Below, in pieces: positions 50,949 through 62,064 of a stretch of 64,000 nucleotides of DNA. Each line of letters opens with the position of its first letter. Position 1 is the stretch's first letter. The stretch lies in NCBI GenBank assembly GCA_021613335.1, contig JAJTWR010000021.1, forward strand, positions 411,001 through 475,000. The letters run 5' to 3'. Both the position numbers and the translations under genes were made by a program. The notes beneath the pieces were generated by a model, which did not search any database, was not told the origin of the DNA, and was given only the letters and a program-made list of their open reading frames with translations. Origin of the DNA: Whitmania pigra (taxonomy: Eukaryota; Annelida; Clitellata; Hirudinida; Haemopidae).

Positions 50949-52204
50949 GCTCATTGACGCATCGACATCATCTTGTTGTTCAAACAACTAACCAATTAGT
51001 ACGTCATAATTTCTATTGCGCAAGTAATAGATAACTTGACTTGTGAAACTTGACATGAGAAGATAAGTTGTGGCATTCGACAGGGCAAATTATTGAAATT
51101 TCTGAAATCATTTTCTGACCGAATTCCTCCAAGAATTAAATAACTTGCGAAACATTTCGCCCACTACACGGGGCGAAACTGATAATTTGGCGCTCCCCCT
51201 TAACATTGTTATCGTGGTATCCAATTTTAATCATTTGATGGTTTGATCTCCTCCTCCTCAACAAAATATCAACATTTTTAAATTTTATAACAATTATCCA
51301 CCATTTTATAAGAAATTAAATATCATTTTAGAAAACAGTAAATTGTTTCTGGGGGATACTAAGAACCTCTCATTAATCCTCTCAATTTGCTATAGTACGT
51401 CATTGTGATTGTACTTCATTTATATAGCGCCATATGCATAGCGTCAGAGGCGCTTCTTGAAACAATGTACATAGCGCTCCTTCCAAGGGCTGAGTTTCGA
51501 AGGGAAAGTTCGTAGCATTATTTTGTAGGCATTTATTTTATTTCCGAAAAATTTGCAAATACCCCCCATTCTTTCGGGTTTGGTTTCCGAAAGTTTGGAA
51601 GAAAATTATTTCCGATTACGTACGTACTCTAATAAAGCCGAATGTCGAAGTCCCATGCTTAGTTGTAAGTAATAGACTATTACTAATAGTTAACTAAAAT
51701 TATTTAGTTGAAATTTAGTTAAAGTTTAATTATGAAAATTTAGTTAGTGCCATTACTAAAAGTGGGTAAAACTACTTAAGGAAAAATCTTTTTCGCAACG
51801 ATTAATAGTGAAAATCTATTTAGAGCTACGGAGTCTGCTCATTTCATTTTGCAATATGTGTGAAGTATTAAACTAGATGTACGAAAGACTGAAAATTATC
51901 ACTAACCGTTTTAGCATGTTTTACCACTTCGGTAGAGTAAAATGGGCTAATTAAGAAAATACTATTTTTAACCAATTTTACTTACTTCCTTATGAATTAA
52001 AACAACAAAAGTTCATTGGTTCATTTCTTAGAAATAAGCACACATAACAATATCAAAGGACAACAAAGCAAAATTTTAGGAGCTCGAATGTTTTTGTTCA
52101 TCTTAATTAAACGTATTAAACATATTATAACAGGTGTTCCTAATTCCATTAGTTGAAAGCAAAAGGAAAGGTTCAGCGGATTGCCATCTTGAATATTAAG
52201 TGTC
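50949..52204. other. Intergenic, no gene seen
   Basis: AT-rich DNA between the macroglobulin 3' end and the LTR element, containing one SINE fragment. The last five bases (gtgtc) are the target duplication of the LTR element. Confidence 0.45.
51412..51500 (-). mobile_element. SINE 3' fragment, minus orientation
   Basis: cttcatttatatagcgcc, then gcgtcagaggcgcttcttg and agcgctccttcc, are the reversed 3' body of the tRNA-like SINE family. Confidence 0.55.
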
Positions 52205-52389
52205 TGTTATATCTCTGAGATCCCGAAGAAAGGCAAGGTTTAACGTAACGGTTTATTCACAAGTAAACAACAACTACACACGGTCACTACACGAGAGAGA
52301 GAGCGTGAGCGATAGCTCAAGGCTATTTATAGAACATGTTCCATTGTGTTCATGGCGCGCTCCACTCTCATTGGTTCCTCACCACAACA
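52205..52389 (-). repeat. 3' LTR of the retroelement (185 bp)
   Basis: This copy is 3' in the element's minus-strand sense. It differs from the 5' LTR by gagagagagagcg versus gagagcgagagcg. Preceded by target duplication GTGTC. Confidence 0.94.
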
Positions 52390-52398
52390 CCTCCCCCC

Positions 52399-54321
52399 CT
52401 AATAAGTTCGTACTTCTTCTTGGACGCGTCCATCTCCAATCTCTTCGGCGGTCGGCGTCTCCTCTTTAGTCGTGGGGCCTGGTTTGCTTCGATAAGAACT
52501 TGTCGTGCTGGGCTCTGTAGCACTCATGTTGTTACCTTCCGGTTGGCTGAGGGGCAGTAGAGGCAGGTTAAAGGTATCCATCATGACGTTGAAGGCGTCC
52601 TCCACTGTCCGAGGTCTCAGCTGATTCGCGTGTCGTTTGACAATCTTGCTGTCGCATCGGACATCATAGAGCACCGTTCCAAGTCTTCTGATGACCACTC
52701 CTGGGGCCCATCGACCTCGTGGATCTTCATACAGCCTCAAGTACACTGTGTCCCCTTCGGCAAACTCCCTGCGATGTACCTTGCGCGTCTGCTGCGCTTT
52801 GTCTTTCATCGCTTCCTGTTGTAGATGACTCTGCAACTGTAGGTCACTTACCGGAGTCCTCAACTGTCGTCCAATGCAGTTTTCTGCTGTGGCTCCCTCC
52901 CCTCTCAACTTCTGAAAAGTTCTCTTGAAGGTGTCCACAAAACGTTTTGTTTTCTTCATGGAGCATCGGCCCAGTTCCTCCTTGAAGACCTCTGGGTGTC
53001 TGTCGGACAATTCTTGGGACAGACCTCCTACTTCAACTGTTCTCTGTTCCACTTGACAACAGATGGCGTTGAAGGCCTTCGCAAATGGTGGCAACTGGTC
53101 CAGCCACTCAATGCCCAAAAGCTGGTCCACATCCTTAGCCACGAAGCAGCGACCATGGCCAGTGAACCCTTGGCAGCGGAATTGCACATCGAAACAACCA
53201 AGTACCTCAATCGGGGTGCCATTTGCAGCTGACAGTGACACTGAAGACTTGTCCAGATCTGGAGCTCCAATCTTCTTCCATGTGTCCGTGTTGATGATGG
53301 TTACATCTGCACCCGAGTCAAGCTGCATATCAATCTTGATGTCTCCAAAATCGATCTTGGCAAATTTTCTCTTCCCCCTTTTTTGGTTGTCATCGATCTT
53401 CTTTACTCTCAATTTCTTGGGACAACTCTTTGCCAGATGAGTTGTCTCGTCACAGATGAAACATCTCCTTACAGTTGAAGGTCGGCCGGGTTCTTTGCTA
53501 CGGAACTCTGGTCGAGGCTTCCTTCTGCTGTTTCTCTGGACCACCTGCACAGCACTTGGGGCTTCTCCGATGGCACTTGCATCTTTTCTCAGAGTCAGAA
53601 TGTGTTCGCATTCATTGTTCAAGTCCTCCAGTGTGCAGTTTGGTTGCAGCTCCAACTTTTGCAGCAACCTTGTTCGGAAGTCGGCGTGTGCTTGCATCTT
53701 CATCCCAGAAATGTAAATCAGGCATTTAAATTGCTCTTTTGTCAATTCATCTACCAGTGCCAGCTCGCACATTCTGTTGACCTTCGTGGTGTATGCTCTG
53801 AAGTTCATGTCCTCAAGCGTAACCCGGAGTGCGTCATATCTGCGTCTGAAGATACTATCTTTGTCTCCAAACAACGTCTCCAAGATTGCCTTGACCTCAT
53901 CATACTTCAGATCCTTTGTTGACCTTGGTCGAATGTGGTCCCGGAACAGGTTGTACACTTCTGTATCCAGTTTCATCACAAGCACCCTCGCTCTCTCCTC
54001 CTCCGACAATCGTGAACCGTGAGTTGCAACTGCATCTTCGAAACGTTCGATCCATTTTGTGAACGTGCCTCCATGTTCAGGATCGTAGTTGAAGGTCCGT
54101 GTCTTGCTGATCATTTCCGTGATCAGTTCTTCGCCTTGACGATGTGTAGTCGAGTGAAGATTGACCTTCTCCAACAGTTGCAACAAAAGTTCGTCGCGTT
54201 TCTTGTTTTCTTCGTCTCGCTTCTTGCTTTCTTCGTCTCGTCGTCGATTTTCTTCGTCTCGTCGTCGATTTTCTTCCATGAACATCGTCATCATAGAAAC
54301 GAATTTATCTTCGGATCCCAT
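52399..54321 (-). CDS. Gag-protease ORF fused to integrase C-terminal tail
   Basis: One uninterrupted 640-aa ORF fills the element. The start is the ATG at 54319-54321, the first after the LTR. Order: a charged repeat region with EENRRRDEE/ESKKRDEE heptad-like units (coiled coil, about 20-50); a Gag-like region (about 70-260); a CCHC zinc knuckle CFICDETTHLAKSC (about 290); a retropepsin with active-site LDSGADVTI (about 330-430) as in Ty3/Gypsy proteases. Then, after the usual start of the RT linker (HPEVFKEELGRC), the sequence jumps to integrase-like RFVDTFKRT, jumps again to IGRQLRTPVSD, and ends with the integrase SH3-like tail (EGDTVYLRLY, GRWAPGVVIRRLG). Two in-frame deletions thus removed RT, RNase H and the integrase core without breaking the frame. 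Confidence 0.88.
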   Translation of the reverse strand: MGSEDKFVSMMTMFMEENRRRDEENRRRDEESKKRDEENKKRDELLLQLLEKVNLHSTTHRQGEELITEMISKTRTFNYDPEHGGTFTKWIERFEDAVATHGSRLSEEERARVLVMKLDTEVYNLFRDHIRPRSTKDLKYDEVKAILETLFGDKDSIFRRRYDALRVTLEDMNFRAYTTKVNRMCELALVDELTKEQFKCLIYISGMKMQAHADFRTRLLQKLELQPNCTLEDLNNECEHILTLRKDASAIGEAPSAVQVVQRNSRRKPRPEFRSKEPGRPSTVRRCFICDETTHLAKSCPKKLRVKKIDDNQKRGKRKFAKIDFGDIKIDMQLDSGADVTIINTDTWKKIGAPDLDKSSVSLSAANGTPIEVLGCFDVQFRCQGFTGHGRCFVAKDVDQLLGIEWLDQLPPFAKAFNAICCQVEQRTVEVGGLSQELSDRHPEVFKEELGRCSMKKTKRFVDTFKRTFQKLRGEGATAENCIGRQLRTPVSDLQLQSHLQQEAMKDKAQQTRKVHRREFAEGDTVYLRLYEDPRGRWAPGVVIRRLGTVLYDVRCDSKIVKRHANQLRPRTVEDAFNVMMDTFNLPLLPLSQPEGNNMSATEPSTTSSYRSKPGPTTKEETPTAEEIGDGRVQEEVRTY

Positions 54322-54335
54322 CCTCGTCGCCAAAA

Positions 54336-54520
54336 TGTTATATCTCTGAGATCCCGAAGAAAGGCAAGGTTTAACGTAACGGTTTATTCACAAGTAAACA
54401 ACAACTACACACGGTCACTACACGAGAGCGAGAGCGTGAGCGATAGCTCAAGGCTATTTATAGAACATGTTCCATTGTGTTCATGGCGCGCTCCACTCTC
54501 ATTGGTTCCTCACCACAACA
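54336..54520 (-). repeat. 5' LTR of the retroelement (185 bp)
   Basis: The promoter-bearing LTR in the element's own (minus) sense; near-identical to 52205-52389 and followed on the plus strand by GTGTC. Confidence 0.94.
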
Positions 54521-54525
54521 GTGTC

Positions 54526-55561
54526 GGCGTACGATGTCTGGGTAACCAGGTAGCCCATTTTACCCCAAACAGGGTAGCACGGATTTAACTAGAATTTCTT
54601 AATTTTTCAACATTTTGACCCCGTACAAGAGTGGAAGAGTATATTACACAATAACATGTGTTTAATGTTATTTTCAAACAAGTAACTACAAGTGCAGCGA
54701 ACAAATAGAGCAATTAATTTTAGCGACTTGTAACGATATTTTACAAACAAATTTAATTCTCGAGTCAACCATTATTTGTTTTCAAAACCGAATACCAACA
54801 ACAAGTTAAGTAATGTTTTATTAACGCCCGTTGCATAACTAGATGATTAGGAAGGTGCTCCCGCAGCGGCGTTCGAACCCGTGCTGCCATCGTGAGAGGC
54901 TCAGCCTTAACTGTTAGGCCACGCGGGCGCACTCACCGAACACCAAGTTAGTTAGTCCTTTATTAACGTCCATTTCATAACTAGATGATTAGGACGAACA
55001 CCAACGGTCATGTACATTATTTATGCGAAGTTGTTCGCTTTTTATGGTGTTTTTACTAACTGCGCATTTTACCCGACTGGTCATTTTTATCCCATTTTCT
55101 CTTACACATACTTGACCATGGACGTGATTTGAAAACTTTTTGCTTGCTTTTGCAAAACCCATGAACAACCTAGGAACTAACCTGCGATCATAAAATCGGA
55201 TGTCTAATATTATGCACGATTCAATTTATATCTGTCTAAAGTAATTAAACAACTGGAACGCATTGTTTCAGTAGAACTTGATACTTAAAATTATGAAAAA
55301 CCCTTTCAATATTCCAAGTAACCACTAACGTGATGAATAGAATTCTCTGTATTAGCCCATTACATTGTAAGGAAACAAGTTGATATCGCACGCTTTTAAT
55401 TATTTACACACATATAAAATATATGTAAACTTTATTGAGAAGTTAAAAAAAATTCCTTAAAAAATCTGCTGCTATTTTGAATCATAAACAACACTTCACT
55501 TTTAACTTGATTTTTTCAAGGCTGACAACGGTATTTTCTGTAACCGGTTGTCGGTTACGCA
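54526..55561. other. Intergenic, 5' flank of STK40-like gene
   Basis: Contains a tRNA-like relic and a nearby direct repeat: gcataactagatgattagga at 54833-54852 and cataactagatgattagga at about 54976-54994. No gene seen. Confidence 0.4.
54838..54932 (-). mobile_element. tRNA-derived relic or SINE head
   Basis: On the minus strand: cccgcgtggcctaacagttaaggc is a convincing acceptor/D-arm region, and acgggttcgaacgccgctgcggg is T-arm/box B plus a 3' acceptor that pairs with the 5' end. The T stem has mismatches and the anticodon stem is poor, so a decayed tRNA or a second tRNA-derived SINE is more likely than an active tRNA gene. Confidence 0.55.
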
Positions 55562-58500
55562 ATGGAGTCGAGTCGAAAGAGTAAAAGGAAGTATTCCAGA
55601 ACCGAAAAAGTGGTCGGAAAAAGGCAGCAGAAGTCCAGCTACGTGTTTCCTAAAGAGGTGTCACTCCTTCGGAAGGCTGGTCCTTACCTCATCGGTAAAT
55701 AAACATTTAAGAGATATTTCTTTTAATAGCTTCATTTAATTATACATCGATTGAGATTTTGGTTTTTAATTTGTTTTATTATGACGATATTACTAGTGGG
55801 ACACTATTCAAGTGACGTATTTGCTTGTTACATGTAATTTCATCATCATTAAATTAAGCAGTGGTTATTATTTTTTTTTGATCCACTGATCATTGAATGA
55901 GACTGTTAATTGCCAGTTGTTAATTGCTAAAATAGTGCACATGATGATTTCTAACAATTGTAACAATTTCAGCTACTTTATCTTTAAAGTAATAATAAAT
56001 ACTTAAATACTTTTCAAGCATGCAAAAATCCTGATGTCAATTTTATTTTCTATTATTAATTAATATTGAGTTTAGTGAGAAAATATGACTTGTGACTGTT
56101 TGCAGACGTCTGATTATAAAAAATTCTTAGAATGCAATGCTAAATTCATTTTCTAATGATAGTGATGATGCTGGATATGGATTTGATGGTGATATGTTTC
56201 TAGGTCCACTTTTAGGACCTTCTCCAGTTTCAACAATTGTTCATTGTTTGGCAAGGAAAGAAAACACAGATGAATTTTACAACTTGAAGGTGGTGATGAT
56301 GATAAGTATTGTGTTGAAATATGTTGCCATTGTGGCTTTAATTGGTAAAATGTTTAACTTATTGTTACAAATAACTAATGTATTTATCTGTTTAATTAAC
56401 AAATATGACAGTGAAGCTAGCAAATCTCTGCCAAAACTTTGAGCATCATAACTTTGGTTTGGATCAAAGTTCATTCTTTTGTCTTACAGCTAAAAAACAA
56501 AGTTTTCTTCTTATCTGCAACCAAAGATAGATTTTAGATAAGCCATAGATTTTATATCTTTTGTAGTCATACTGAAATTAAATAAGAGTCCGTTTAAAAA
56601 ATAAAAATGCTGACATCAGCTCCATCAGATGAAAATGATCATGACGTTATACCACTGCAACACAATTTAATCATTTTGTTTGCTTTGATGTAAGCAAGGA
56701 AGCTTTGTGATGTTTCCTAATTTTTGTAGAAAAGTGGATTGATCTTTGCATGGCATAAGAAATAATTTTGCAAACATTTTATTATGAACATATAATTATT
56801 TAGTTGAACAATATCTTTAAGATAAAAACAAATTTTAATTTTCCAAACCAAAGTTTTTGCCAGAAATTTGTCAACTTCACTGTCATTTAAAAATCAATTA
56901 TTTCATCACAATGGCACAAACAATCAGAATGAAATGTAAAACAATTGATTAATTTTAAGACATGAAATAATTCGATAACGAAGATTTTGACCCTGAAAAA
57001 TGACCTCAAATCTGAAACCCCAGAGGACAGGCAGGGCAAAAGTCTTCTGCACACAGAGTATTCCTTGCTGTCCTTATTGAAGGATGAAGATGGAATTGCT
57101 CACCATCACGGGCTGTTTCAGGTGGTTGTTTAGGGCAGTTTATTATCATCATTATCATTACCCTCTTTGTTGTCATAAAATAATAATAATAATAATAATA
57201 ATGGTGCTAATGAATTTCCTAATTGTACTTAAATTATTTAATTATTTGTAATTTGTAATTAATTGTATGCAATCCAAAAGCTATATCAGAATATAATATC
57301 CATTGGTCCTCTCAGGATAGAGCAATGGAGGAGAGGGTCACGTTCCCAGAGGGTCTCGAGTACACCGGCAGGGTTTACAAGCGGCTCGTCCTGGTGCTTG
57401 ACTGTTTAGTGGCCCACGAATATGGCGGCAAGACAGCAGATGCCATGAACCTCCAGCATTATGTCATCAGAGAGAAAAAGTTGTCGGAGAGAGAGGCTCT
57501 CGTCATATTCCTCGACATCAGTCGAATCATTGAGAACCTACACAAGGTGGGTCGGTCAAATTGTGAATCAATTAGCTTGATTGATATTCATGTCTAGCTA
57601 TAAATTAATTGATTTAGCATAACTTTATGTAGTATGTTATTTAGTTATTAATTTTTAAAATCTTCACCTTCGTCATCTTCACCAAGGTGAAACCCTTCAT
57701 TGTCATCTTACATTCTATAGAGGAATGTGGTACACAGGGATCTGAAATTGGGCAACATGGTGATCAACACCAAGACTCGACGAGTCACCATCACCAACTT
57801 CTGCCTCGGCAAGCACTTGATCGGCGAGAACGACCTCATGAAGGACCAGAGGGGAAGCCCCGCCTACATCAGCCCTGATGTGCTCAGTGGTAAATTACTG
57901 AATATTCATGAATATTGGCACTCATTATTTAGGATCAGTATTGACTTTTGATATTTATATGAACATTTATTTGGCATATCTTGATATTTATACCTAAATA
58001 TGGGGCCATTATTTGTGACAACACTTTTGGGAATTAACATAATCACTAAACATGATACCAACTATTTGATTTTTAATTGTACAGCCATCCATCCAACATC
58101 AAAGATTCAACCCATTCACAAATACCATAAATTATCAATGCCTTTGTTTGTTCTCCCATAGGCAGGCCATACAAGGGCAAGCCCAGTGACATGTGGGCTC
58201 TGGGTGTTCTCCTATACACGATGCTATATGGCCAGTTCCCATTCTTCGACAACACGCCTCAAGAACTCTTCAGAAAGATCAAGGCAGTGGAGTACACCAT
58301 ACCCTCGTTGGTAGCTTTGTCATGATATCATCTTTCTATTTATTGATTTTGCAATTTATAAGCATTTAAGCCCTAGAATCTAGAGTCTAGATGTTAAAAG
58401 GAGACTTTAAGTAATGTATTGGTTGATTATATTGATTATGAAACTATTATATTATTATTTTTATTATTATTATTATTATTATTATGGCAAAATTGTTTTG

Positions 58501-61500
58501 TTATAAGTTAGACTTTGATTTAATGCTTAATGTTCCACCTTGAATAATTAATAACTGGAATAATCTACCTAATAGCATTGCCTCAGCCAGCACCTGTAGT
58601 TGCTTCACCTCCCTCCTCAATGACTTGCCACCTTTTCTTGTTTACTATAGTTTTGAACCTCTTGTTTCTCTTCTCAATGTTTTGCTGGTTGATAGTGGGC
58701 AGGTAAGAGGCCCTCTCTTTGGTCCTCTACCCACTTAATAAAATAAAGCAATTAAAATATTTTGGTTAACATGGAAGAGTTCAATTCAATGACCAATCCA
58801 ATTTCAGGGATGGCAGGGTGAGCCCTAGCACCATATCCCTGATCCAGGGGCTTCTGAAACTTGACTCGAGGACTCGATTGACTGCTGAGCAGGTGATGGA
58901 CAGCCTGAGGAGCATCATATTCACCTGGTGAGCAGATGATGATGATGCTATTTGCAAGCTATACTTCATTTATACAGCTCCACATGCATGGTGTTTTTAG
59001 TTAACCATTTATATAATGCTCCTTCCCAAGGGCACTTGCATATTTAGTGCTTATTTGGCTTTGGAACATGACACATTAAGACTGTTGTCATTGCTGCCAC
59101 ATGCAGGAATGCAACCCATTCGGCCAACTTTTTACATTTATTTAGCTGTGCTGAACATAAATATGGTTTAGAATTAACTATGTTTAATTATTTAGTTATG
59201 CAAGTTAGCCTTATGTCGCTGCATTCCTGGGAGGTTGTTAAGTACAGTGCGTTGTAAAAATTTGGCCCAGTTAAGTTTATTGACTATACAGAATTTTAAC
59301 AGGCTATTTTTAACATAATATGCAGAAACACATTATATTTACATACTTATGAAAGTTAGGGTTTCAAGCTCTTTTCATCCAGTTCTTTCCAATCTTTCCA
59401 GGTCTTATTCAAAAGCATCTTTCAATTCCTGAACACTGAAATATTGCTTTCCATTGTAGTACACCTTCCTAGCATACAGTACCCACATGTTTTAAATGGG
59501 GTTCAAGTCTGGCCACTTCAGAACCTTCAAAATCTTCTCTTGGAGAAAAAGCTATTTTTAGTGTTGATGTGTATAGCAGGGCATTGTCATGGTGAAAAAT
59601 GACTGAATCATCTCCAAATTTTTAACACAGCAGAAAGAGATACTGGTCCAGTGTTTCAACATATTTTTGTGAATTCTGCTTCCCCTCCATGAAGACGAGT
59701 TCAGATGAACTACAAGAGGAAATGGCAGCCCAGAGCCATCACTAAGCCACCTCCAAAATTGCTTTAAAAAAATGTTTTTGGGGCCCTCCAGTATTGTGCC
59801 AATAATATTTATAGCCATCTAGACCATCCAAATTTAATTTCTTTTCATCTGAAAAAATAACAGAGTTCTAGTTCAACTCTGAACTCACCATCTCTTTTGT
59901 CCAGTTTAGCTGGATCTTCTCGTGAGCTTCCATTAGAAGTGGCTTGTGCTGAAGCTTAAAAAACTTCAAAAACTACTTTTTTGAAGGCACCTGAATATGG
60001 TCCATCGACTCCAACCTCCAAATTTAACTTATTTTTGTTTGTTTTGTCTTCTGTTGAGCTAAACCCCTTGGAAGCTTCAGGGAGGACAACTTGTTTCTCA
60101 CGTTCAGAAAGTTTTTGAGGTTTTCCTGGACTAGTTTTTGATCCACAACTTTCAGGATAATTCCAGTAATGTCCCATAACCCTTCTAAAAATCTCTGAAA
60201 TTGACAAATTCAAGTCTTTGAAGGCCTTTGTTTGTCCTTTTTCAATATCATTGACAATCTTTCCAGAATCCATCTATAATAACATAAACTAACAGTACTT
60301 ATATTACACAATTAATTATAAGTGAGTTTGGAATGGGACCAATTTATGTATAGCCTTATTATAATAACCATCTTTTGTGATTCCTGTAATAAACAAATTA
60401 TTCACTGGGTAGGAAGAGATCCCATGCTCGGCACCCCGTCATAATAGCCGGCGACAAAATAGCCCCGTCAAAATAGCACCATCAAAACATAAAACTCATT
60501 TCATTTAATCAAATTTGAAATCAGTTATAGGTTGATGTATCAACTCATAAATATTTTTTTTATAAAGATACATTGACGGGGATGTTTTGACGGGGCTATT
60601 TTGTCGCTGGGCTATTTTGACGGGTCACCTCGAAAAACAGTATCAAAGGCATTTATCAATGAAATCCCAATCATATTTAAATTTTATAGTATATTAATTA
60701 AGTTCTACTTTGTTAATTATATAAAGAATATTTGGATCTAAAATCAGTAGTAATTTAATAAAAAAAACTGTAAATTGTGTGATTCTTGAACCTGGACCAA
60801 GTTTATGTTCAACCATTGTAAATTTCCTCAGTGCTTCTATGGCCCAAACTTATGTCAGTGTGATAAGTTTATATGTATTAATTATCATGTTAATTGATGA
60901 TTCTGTAAGAAAATGGATTGTTGTGACACCATGTTGGGGTGTAAAAGGACTGGGGAACAGTCCTCGAGGAAGTTGGAGTTCGATAGGGATTGCTAGTTTG
61001 ATGATTTTGCAGGCGAATACTTACTTTGAAGATGTTAACGATATATTTTAGTCGTGTTTCGATTCAAAGTAATAGGCTACCAATAAAGTTTCTGTTCAGC
61101 TTTATTGATTTATTTATGACTGGGGAACAGTCCTCGAGGAAGTTGGAGTTCGATAGGGATTGCTAGTTTGATGATTTTGCAGGCGAATACTTACTTTGAA
61201 GATGTTAACGATATATTTTAGTCGTGTTTCGATTCAAAGTAATAGGCTACCAATAAAGTTTCTGTTCAGCTTTATTGATTTATTTATGACTGGGGAACAG
61301 TCCTCGAGGAAGTTGGAGTTCGATAGGGATTGCTAGTTTGATGATTTTGCAGGCGAATACTTACTTTGAAGATGTTAACGATATATTTTAGTCGTGTTTC
61401 GATTCAAAGTAATAGGCTACCAATAAAGTTTCTGTTCAGCTTTATAGAGTTGGAATATTATTACAAAGACTCAACATGGCCAATACAATTTCATGTTGAA

Positions 61501-62064
61501 AGTAATCAATCGTTAATTTAGTTGCAAAAATAATTACTATATTGAAATTATTTAAAACTAAATTGTAATTATAATTACATTCCACTTAGGATGCAATAAC
61601 TACTACATTGTATTTAATTATAATTAAATTATAATTGCATTTAACTTACTACATTGTAAATAATTATAACAAATTGTAATTTTAACTACATTTCTTTTAG
61701 GACAAACATCTCCAGGGATTTGCTTCAGGTTGTTCCTGATGTTGACCTAGAAGATGACAAGGACTCAACCAATGAGAACAATCGAAAGGAGGTCAAGAGT
61801 CAGCCCTTGGAGAGCCCTTTCGAGATAAAATTAAGGGAGGCTCGCCAGCATTCGGATGATGAAGAGCAGGCAGCCGTTCCGAAGGTTGGCGGTTCGATCC
61901 TCGGTCCATCGAGAGACTTGGGGTCATTCCAGTTCACTCGCATCTCGACGAGGAAAAGGGGCGAGCACCACGTTCCACCGATCACGAGACTCCTCGAGGA
62001 ACCGACACCTGTCACTCAGCAGGAACTGCAGACTTTTACCTGGCTCATGAGGAACAGATTGTGA
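55562..62064 (+). CDS. STK40: STK40-like serine/threonine pseudokinase (8 exons)
   Basis: Exons: 55562-55694, 56204-56289, 56984-57121, 57316-57546, 57721-57889, 58162-58306, 58808-58927, 61701-62064. Joined 1,386 nt, 461 aa (human STK40 is 435). STK40 (SHIK) is a Tribbles-related scaffold that binds the COP1 ubiquitin ligase. Seen here: glycine-loop-like AGPYLIGPLLGPSP, Lys73 in YNLKIL, LLHTEYSLLSLL, catalytic-loop HRDLKLGN (Asp203), ITNFCLGKH (residues 222-224 are Asn-Phe-Cys where kinases have DFG), QRGSPAYISPDVLSGRPY and GKPSDMWALGVLLY. The NFC change is shared with vertebrate STK40, so weak or no catalysis is expected. The long acidic C-terminal tail (about 340-461) is less conserved and ends in WLMRNRL. 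The last intron (2.8 kb) is packed with repeats. Confidence 0.95.
57182..57202. repeat. Short (AAT)n microsatellite
   Basis: About seven AAT units in a STK40 intron; a similar ATT run is at 58451-58484. Confidence 0.85.
58963..59130 (-). mobile_element. tRNA-like SINE copy in STK40 intron, minus orientation
   Basis: Runs from ttcatttatacagctcc through ataatgctccttcccaaggg and acatgacacattaagactg to aacccattcggccaact, the last being the reversed box A region. Box B is decayed. Confidence 0.6.
59245..60370 (-). pseudogene. Tc1-like transposon relic
   Basis: The minus-strand ORF from the ATG at 60271-60273 reads MDSGKIVNDIEKGQ then GKPQKLSEREKQVVL, a Tc1-type helix-turn-helix. Further on, with frameshifts, come LDGYKYYWHN, ELVFMEGKQNSQKYVETLDQ, DSVIFHHDNALLYTS and VLKWPDLNPI, the second half of the DDE domain. 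The lower end has tacagtgcgttgtaaaaattt, like a Tc1 terminal repeat at a TA target. The other end is degraded but keeps aaattggtccca near 60332-60343 (minus). Several in-frame stops make it inactive. Confidence 0.8.
60432..60628. mobile_element. Small foldback MITE in STK40 intron
   Basis: The left arm gcgacaaaatagccccgtca and right arm tgacggggctattttgtcgc are exact inverted complements, extended on both sides by further complementary gtcaaaatag/ctattttgac blocks. Total is about 195 bp with no coding capacity; the centre is AT-rich. Confidence 0.85.
60948..61446. repeat. 170-bp tandem repeat, three near-identical copies
   Basis: Units start with gactggggaacagtcctcga at 60948, 61118 and 61288. 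They look identical base for base; the third stops after gttcagcttta. It lies in the last STK40 intron, 250 bp before the terminal exon. Confidence 0.96.

Larger units (their letters stand above)
52205..54520 (-). mobile_element. Ty3/Gypsy-type LTR retroelement, internally deleted
   Basis: Two 185-bp LTRs (52205-52389 and 54336-54520) differ at about one base and have TGTT...AACA ends. The whole 2,316-bp element is flanked by GTGTC on both sides (52200-52204 and 54521-54525), a 5-bp target duplication. The element is transcribed on the minus strand: the LTR has a TATA box (ctataaatagcc) and a poly(A) signal (gaataaacc). A polypurine tract (agggggggagg) abuts the 3' LTR, and the sequence after the 5' LTR (ttttggcgacgaggat) is the expected primer-binding region. 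Reverse transcriptase, RNase H and most of integrase are absent, so it must be mobilised in trans. The near-identical LTRs mean the insertion is young. Confidence 0.94.

Noticed and set aside
52200..54588. Many plus-strand ORFs across the LTR element (for example 54019-54588, 53063-53440).
   Set aside because: They are antisense shadows of the Gag-protease ORF and LTRs; no family motifs.
54838..54932. A functional tRNA gene on the minus strand.
   Set aside because: T-stem mismatches and a poor anticodon stem; treated as a relic.
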